Program-made: the position numbers and the translations under genes
Assembly (NCBI GenBank): GCA_016794785.1
Contig: JAEUHC010000013.1
Span: 62,001 to 126,000, forward strand
Length of the DNA: 64,000 nt
Reading direction: 5' to 3'
Source: Opitutaceae bacterium
Lineage (GTDB): Bacteria > Verrucomicrobiota > Verrucomicrobiia > Opitutales > Opitutaceae
Part shown: in pieces, positions 59,279 to 64,000 of the stretch
How the letters are laid out: every line of letters begins with the position of its first letter
How positions within the stretch are numbered: position 1 is the first letter of the stretch
Notes under the pieces: model-generated
The model's database searches: none
What the model saw: only the letters and a program-made list of their open reading frames with translations
What the model was told of the DNA's origin: nothing

Positions 59279-59409
59279 CATCACCATGGGCAGGGGCGGA
59301 GGGGCAGCGTGGTGACGACCGCGGAATTTCCAAGCGCGTTGTTTGCGCCGCGCACCCGCGAGAATTTTATCGCACTCTGCCGGCGTGCGGCCTCAACTGC
59401 GGCGACTCA

Positions 59410-62400
59410 ATGAAGTTTGCCCGCCTTGCGCAGCTGACCGCCGCCATCGCATCCTCCCCGCTGATCGCGGCCGCCGCGGAACCCGGTTCCGCCCCCCAGC
59501 GCTCCAACCCGAGCGCCGCAGCCCCTGCCTCCGCCGCCGATAAATCCGCCGCCGTCGCGACCTACAACCTCGGCCTCGCCTACGCCCAAGGACGCCAGGC
59601 CGTGCCCGATGCCGTCGTCGAGGCCTTTGTGTGGCTCTCGATCGCCGCCGAGTCCGGCGCCGATCGCGCGGCGCTCTCCGCCTTGGAGTCCACGCTCACG
59701 CCCGATCAGCTCGCCGCCGCGCAGCGCCGCCTGACCGCGCTCCGGGCCGTCAGCCCGAATTTCCGCCCGGCCATTTCCGCCGCCGCAGTCCGGACCGAGG
59801 CCCTCACGCCCACTGCCGGGGGCAACGAGAACCGCCAGCTCCAAGCGCAACTCGCCGCCGTCGAGCAGGAGAAGACAAAGCTCGCCGCCGATCTCGCCGC
59901 CGCCACGCAGGCCGTCGAGCAACTTCGCGCGCAGCTCGCGAGCCGCCCCGATCTGCGCGACGAACTCGCCCGCGTGCAGGCCTCATTTCGCGAGGCGCAG
60001 GCTTCGCTCACGCAGCAGGCCGCCGAACTCGCCGCGAGCCGCACCTCCGTCGTCCAGGCGCAGGGCGAGCTCGCCCTCGCGCGCGAAGCCGCCGCTGCCC
60101 ACGACCTCGCCCTGAAGGTCGCCGCCGACACCGCGCGCCGCGCCGCCGCCGAGGAGGCCCAGCAGGCGTTGCTCCGCGCCACCGAGGCTTCCGCGCGGGC
60201 CGACGCCCTCGCCCGCGAACTCTCCGCCTCCCACATCGAGCGCGACGCCGCCCGCCACGAGCTGGCCGCCGCCAACGCCAAACTCGCCGGCAGCGCCGAG
60301 ACCGCCGCCCGCCAGCTGGGGGCGCTGGAGGAGCGCCTCGCCGCTACGCGCACGGAACTCACCCAAGCCCGCGCCTCGCTCGAAACCGCCAACGCCGCCG
60401 CCACGCAGGCCGCCGCCGCCGCGACGGAAACCCGCACGCGCGCCGAGGCGCAGCTCGACACCGTCCGCACGCAGCTCGCCCTCGCCGAGCGCGAGGCCCA
60501 GTCCGCCGCCGCCCGCGCCACGCGCGAACAGGCGGAGCGCACCCGGGCCGAGTCTGCCCTCGCGGCCGCGACCAGCCAGCAATCTGCCACCGAGGCCGAG
60601 ACCGCCCGCCTGCGCTCCGCGCTCACCACCGCCGAGACCACCGCGCGCGAGTCCAGCGAGGCACAAGGCCGGCAGCTCGCCGCCGCCGCGCAGGAACTCG
60701 CCACCCTCCGCGTTGAGGCCGCATCGGCCCAGCGAGATCTCGTCGCCGCCCGGGGCGATCTGGAGAAAGCGCGTGCCACACTCACCACCCAGGCCGGCGA
60801 GCTCGCCGCCGCCCAGACCCGGTTCTCCGCCGATTCCGAAACCCGCGCCCGCGAACTCGCCGCCCTGCGCGATCAGCTCGCCGCGCGGGAAACCGATCTG
60901 CGCTCCGCCGCCACCGCCGCGGAAAAAGCCCTCGCCACGCACCGCGACGAGACGGCGAAGCTTCGCGCCGCCCTCGCCGCCGCCGAGTCAGCTCCCCGCA
61001 TCGCACCCGAAGAACTCGCGGCCGCGGAGCGCGCGACCACCGCGGCCCGGGCGCAGCTCGCCGCGGCCCATCAGGAGCTTTCGTCCGCCCGCGATCATGT
61101 CGCCGCCGTCCAGCGCGAGCTGGCCGCGGCCCGCGAGGAAACCGGCGGCCTCCGCACCGCCCTCGCCACTCGCGGAGAGGAACTCGCCGCGGCCTCCGCC
61201 CAAGCCACCGCCGCCCAACGCGACCTCGCGGCCACCCGCGGCGAGTTGGAGCAGACCCGCGCCACCCTGGCTGCCCGCGTCGCCGAACTGGGCACCGCTG
61301 CTTCCGCCGCCGAGGCCCAGTCGCGCCAGTTCGCGGCCCTCCAGGAAAAACTCACCGCCGCGACCGCCGAACTCGCGCAAACCAAGACCGCCCTCGCCGC
61401 CGCCACGGACACCGCCGCTGCGGCCGCCACGGCGCATCGCGCGACCCGCACGCAGGCCGAGGCTCAACTCGCCGATCTAAGCAAACAGCTCGCGGCGGCA
61501 CAGACCGAGGCGCAGGCCGCCACCGCCCGGGCCGAAAAAACCGGCTCCGCCCACGAAGCCGAGATCGCCGGGCTCCGCACCACCGCGGAAACCGCGCAGC
61601 GCGCCACCGCCCAAGTGCAGGCGCAGCTCGCCGCCGCCACCCAGGAACTTGCCACGTTGCGCGTCGAGGCCGCCACCGCCGAGCGCAGCCTCGTCGCCGC
61701 TCGCGAGGCGCTCACCCATTCCCGCACGCAGGCCGACGGACAGCTCGCCACGCTGCGCGAGCAACTGGCCAAAGCGCAAGGTGAGGCGCAGGCCGCCACC
61801 GCCCGGGCCGAGAAAACCGGCGCCGCCCACGAGGCCGAGATCGCCGGGCTCCGCACCACCGCGGAAACCGCGCAGCACGCCGCCGCCCAGGTGCAGGCGC
61901 AGCTGGCCGCGGCGACGCAGGAGCTCGCCACCCTCCGCGTCGAGGTCGCCGCGGCCGAGCGCAGCCTCCGCGCCGCCCGCGAGGCGCTGACCCACACCCG
62001 CACGCAGGCTGACGGACAGCTCGCCATCCTGCGCGAGCAACTGGCCGGCACCCAGGAGCAGCTGCGCGCCGCCACCGCCGCCACCGATATTTCCCGCCAC
62101 GATCACGCTCAGGTCCGCGACCGGCTCGCCGCCGTGGCGCAGGAGCTGGCCGGCCTCCGCGAACAAACCGCCGCGAGCACCCGCGATCTGGAAGCCCGCG
62201 CGCGCCAGCTCGAGGCGGAGAAAACCGCGCTCGCGTCGTCGGGCGCCCAGTCCGCGGCCGAGGCCGGCGAGGCGGCCCGCCGCATCGCGTTTCTCGAGGA
62301 GCAGCTCACCTTGGCGCGCAACGAAATCGCGCAGCAGAAAACCGCCCTCGCGGCCGCGAACACCGCCGCCGGCGAAGCGCGCGCCCGGGCCGACGCGGAG

Positions 62401-63576
62401 AACGCCCGCCTGCTCAACGAAGTCGCGATGCTCGATCGCGCCGGCAAATCGGCCGCCGCCGATCTGGAGGCGCGGAACTCCGAGCTCGCCCGCCTCCGCA
62501 CCGATCTTGAGCTTGCCCAGCGCAGCGCCGAAGAAGCCGCCCGCAAGGTCGCCAACACCGCGCTGGAATTCACCACCCTCCGCACGCAAGCGGACACCGG
62601 CCGCGAACTTGAAATCCGCGTCCGCGAACTCGAGGCCGACAAGGCCGCCCTCGCCGTCCGCGCCGCCGAGCTGCCCGGCCTGCAGGAGCGCCTCGTCGCC
62701 GCCCGCGACGAGATCGCCCGCACCCGCGCCGCGCTTGACCAAGCCCAGGCGGCCACGGCCGCCAGCGACGCCTCCAAGCTGAAATACGAATCCGAGATCG
62801 CCCGTCTCCAGAACGAGGTGACGATCCTCGAGCGCACCGCGCAGACTGCGGCCGAGCATTCCGAGAAAAACAAAGCCGCCTACGAAGCCGAGTATCTCCG
62901 CCTCCGCGCCGCGCTCGCCCTGGCCCAGATCGCCCCGCGCACCGATCCCGCCGAGGTGGACGCCGCCAGGCGCGATTCCCAGCAGGCCCGCCAGCAGCTC
63001 GCCACCGCCAAGGAGGAGCTCGCCGGCCTGCGTTCGAGCGCCACGACCGCCCGCGAGTTCGACGATCGCGTCCGCCAGCTCCAGGCCGAGAAGATCGCCC
63101 TCGAACGCCACGCCGCCACGCTGGTCTCGGCCGACGAGCTGGAGCGCTCCGCCGCCGCCCGCGCCGACACCGACGAGAAGCTCGCCATCGTCCTCCGCGC
63201 CTACGCGCAGATGTCCCGCGAGCGCGACGACCTCCGCGAACAAGTTCCCCCCGAGCCCGCACGGCCCCTCACGCCTCCGGCTCGCGCCACCGCCGCGACC
63301 CCGTCAGCCAGCCCTGCCTCGGTCGGGCAGGCCACGGTCCTCGTCACCCCGCGCCGCGAAGCCGTGCGCCGCGCGAGTTTCGCCGCCGCGCCGCGCAACC
63401 CCGCCGTGGGCCGCCCCGCCTTCTCCCACCGCATCGCGCCCGGCGAAACGCTCTCCGCCATCTCCCAGCGCTACTACGGCACTCCCGCCCGCTGGCAGGA
63501 AATCGTCGCGGCCAACCCCGACGTGCTCGCCGACCAGCGAAGTTTCGCCGCCGGAAAGATGCTGCGGATTCCCTGA
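59410..63576 (+). CDS. Giant coiled-coil protein with a C-terminal LysM domain
   Basis: The protein of 1388 residues has a signal peptide (LTAAIASSPLIAAAA). Residues 45-120 resemble a Sel1/TPR-type pair of helices (ATYNLGLAYAQGRQA, AFVWLSIAAESGADRAA). About 1150 residues of extremely Ala-, Glu-, Gln- and Arg-rich heptad-like sequence follow and must form a long coiled coil. The end is a LysM domain (HRIAPGETLSAISQRYYG, then QEIVAANPDVL) for peptidoglycan binding. It could be a periplasmic fibre or tether. Part of the coiled coil is a recent tandem duplication. The ATG at 59410 is preferred because the signal peptide starts there. Confidence 0.9.
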   Translation: MKFARLAQLTAAIASSPLIAAAAEPGSAPQRSNPSAAAPASAADKSAAVATYNLGLAYAQGRQAVPDAVVEAFVWLSIAAESGADRAALSALESTLTPDQLAAAQRRLTALRAVSPNFRPAISAAAVRTEALTPTAGGNENRQLQAQLAAVEQEKTKLAADLAAATQAVEQLRAQLASRPDLRDELARVQASFREAQASLTQQAAELAASRTSVVQAQGELALAREAAAAHDLALKVAADTARRAAAEEAQQALLRATEASARADALARELSASHIERDAARHELAAANAKLAGSAETAARQLGALEERLAATRTELTQARASLETANAAATQAAAAATETRTRAEAQLDTVRTQLALAEREAQSAAARATREQAERTRAESALAAATSQQSATEAETARLRSALTTAETTARESSEAQGRQLAAAAQELATLRVEAASAQRDLVAARGDLEKARATLTTQAGELAAAQTRFSADSETRARELAALRDQLAARETDLRSAATAAEKALATHRDETAKLRAALAAAESAPRIAPEELAAAERATTAARAQLAAAHQELSSARDHVAAVQRELAAAREETGGLRTALATRGEELAAASAQATAAQRDLAATRGELEQTRATLAARVAELGTAASAAEAQSRQFAALQEKLTAATAELAQTKTALAAATDTAAAAATAHRATRTQAEAQLADLSKQLAAAQTEAQAATARAEKTGSAHEAEIAGLRTTAETAQRATAQVQAQLAAATQELATLRVEAATAERSLVAAREALTHSRTQADGQLATLREQLAKAQGEAQAATARAEKTGAAHEAEIAGLRTTAETAQHAAAQVQAQLAAATQELATLRVEVAAAERSLRAAREALTHTRTQADGQLAILREQLAGTQEQLRAATAATDISRHDHAQVRDRLAAVAQELAGLREQTAASTRDLEARARQLEAEKTALASSGAQSAAEAGEAARRIAFLEEQLTLARNEIAQQKTALAAANTAAGEARARADAENARLLNEVAMLDRAGKSAAADLEARNSELARLRTDLELAQRSAEEAARKVANTALEFTTLRTQADTGRELEIRVRELEADKAALAVRAAELPGLQERLVAARDEIARTRAALDQAQAATAASDASKLKYESEIARLQNEVTILERTAQTAAEHSEKNKAAYEAEYLRLRAALALAQIAPRTDPAEVDAARRDSQQARQQLATAKEELAGLRSSATTAREFDDRVRQLQAEKIALERHAATLVSADELERSAAARADTDEKLAIVLRAYAQMSRERDDLREQVPPEPARPLTPPARATAATPSASPASVGQATVLVTPRREAVRRASFAAAPRNPAVGRPAFSHRIAPGETLSAISQRYYGTPARWQEIVAANPDVLADQRSFAAGKMLRIP
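61521..62072 (+). repeat. Tandem 276-base repeat (two units) inside the coiled-coil gene
   Basis: Two units of 276 bases (92 codons), beginning at 61521 and 61797, are nearly identical at DNA level (for example CACCGCCCGGGCC, then CCGAGATCGCCGGGCTCC). Each encodes an ARAEKTG...HEAEIAGLRTTAETAQ and AQLAAATQELATLRVE block. The period keeps the reading frame, so the unit lengthens the coiled coil by 92 residues. The start and end of the repeated part are approximate. Confidence 0.8.
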
Positions 63577-63639
63577 GTTCACGCCCGTCGCACACTGCGC
63601 TTGCCTCACAGGCCCGGCGCCGGCATCGACCTTTTTCCC

Positions 63640-63969
63640 ATGTCCTCCCTTCCCAAGGAATTCTCCGGCGTCACCGTCCACACCAAAGCCAACGTCTATT
63701 TCGACGGCAACGTCGTGAGCCACACCGTGCTCTTCGCGGACCAGTCCAAGAAGACCCTCGGGCTTATCCGTCCCGGCTCCTACTACTTCGGCACAGGCGC
63801 CGCCGAGCGCATGGAGATTGTCGCGGGCGAGTGCGTCGTCACGCAGAAGGACGCGAAGGAGTCGCGCACCTACGGCGCCGGCACGCACTTCGACGTGCCC
63901 GCCAGCAGCGGCTTCACCATCGCGGTGAAGAGCGGCCTCTGCGAATACATCTGCTCGTTCCTGCCGTAG
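63640..63969 (+). CDS. ppnP: Pyrimidine/purine nucleoside phosphorylase
   Basis: This small cupin-like protein (109 residues) belongs to the PpnP (YaiE, DUF1255) family, which phosphorolyses various nucleosides. The domain is almost complete from KEFSGVTVHTKANVYFDGNV through SHTVLF, KTLGLIRPGSYYFGTGAAERMEI and GTHFDVPASSGFTIAV to the end. The ATG at 63640 is chosen over one 13 codons upstream because the family begins there. A palindromic element starts eleven bases after its stop. Confidence 0.94.
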   Translation: MSSLPKEFSGVTVHTKANVYFDGNVVSHTVLFADQSKKTLGLIRPGSYYFGTGAAERMEIVAGECVVTQKDAKESRTYGAGTHFDVPASSGFTIAVKSGLCEYICSFLP

Positions 63970-63979
63970 CGCGCGCCGC

Positions 63980-64000
63980 GTAGGGGCAGCAGTCTCGCTG
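63980..64000. repeat. Palindromic element cut by the window end
   Basis: GTAGGGGCAGCAGTCTCGCTG matches the left half of the element at 22341 (GTAGGGGCGCAGTCTCGCT) except for a small change in the stem. Only the first half lies inside the window. Confidence 0.7.

Noticed and set aside
61477..63243. Gly/Ala/Glu-rich minus-strand open frame opposite the coiled-coil gene
   Set aside because: Mirror of a repetitive Ala-rich gene; very few stops are expected there by chance.
1..64000. CRISPR arrays, tRNA and rRNA genes
   Set aside because: I saw no regularly spaced direct repeats and no tRNA- or rRNA-like conserved segments by eye; a dedicated scan (tRNAscan-SE, a CRISPR finder) was not possible here.

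Overview
The window is a GC-rich chromosomal segment of a Gram-negative bacterium, most likely a member of the Verrucomicrobiota close to the Opitutaceae. This rests on the fused CcoNO subunit of the cbb3 oxidase, the DUF2934 protein, KdsB and LpoB/YcfL-type lipoproteins (an outer membrane), a very large Ig-repeat protein with the C-terminal 'RLINL' repeats common in that group, many signal-peptide proteins, and very few Shine-Dalgarno sequences. The assignment is inference, because no rRNA gene is present. I saw no tRNA, rRNA or CRISPR array. Genes are tightly packed and no gene-free stretch exceeds 300 bases.

Layout. 1-422: the tail of an IS5-type transposase. 539-6874: housekeeping genes (kdsB, HPr, tatD, an M32 carboxypeptidase, an acyltransferase, a TSGG-repeat surface protein, a universal stress protein). 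6979-15463, minus strand: a compact cbb3 oxidase operon, read from 15463 downwards as DUF2934 protein, CcoS-like protein, fused ccoNO, ccoQ, mono-haem ccoP, ccoG, a small membrane protein, a TauE/SafE-family protein and ccoI. 15614-20490: a secreted cytochrome with a PocR-AraC regulator, preceded by an ArsC-like protein and a secreted nuclease/phosphatase in an overlapping gene string. 20552-22344: an ABC ATPase coupled to an exchanger-like membrane protein. 23008-29083: a four-gene carbohydrate operon (Na+/solute symporter, mannose-6-phosphate isomerase, 2-hydroxyacid dehydrogenase, heparinase/alginate-lyase-like enzyme).

29784-33874 is a small defence or stability island: an MmeI-like type IIL restriction-modification enzyme followed by an HTH antitoxin and PIN toxin pair. 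33867-46979 holds DNA repair (exonuclease III), a PLP enzyme, a DUF167 protein, an outer-membrane protein, a MATE exporter, a GT-C-like membrane protein and two tandem paralogous S9 peptidases. 47367-53408, minus strand, is an envelope lipoprotein region: LpoB-like, COG3014-like and YcfL-like genes, a glycine-zipper protein and a DUF2167 protein. 53536-63969 carries a degenerate pilin-like protein, a DUF1080 protein, a 1280-residue matrixin/Ig-repeat protein with a translationally coupled partner, a 1388-residue coiled-coil LysM protein and ppnP.

The most unusual feature is a family of at least twelve small palindromic elements, mostly paired hairpins, scattered through the window. They share an architecture (short stem of 7-9 bp, 3-5 base loop, TGTAGG/CCTACA-type ends) while the stem sequences differ. 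Several are intergenic, two supply stop codons, and four sit in frame inside genes (tatD, twice in ccoI, and a small gene of the cbb3 operon), resembling Rickettsia palindromic elements or REP/BIME sequences.
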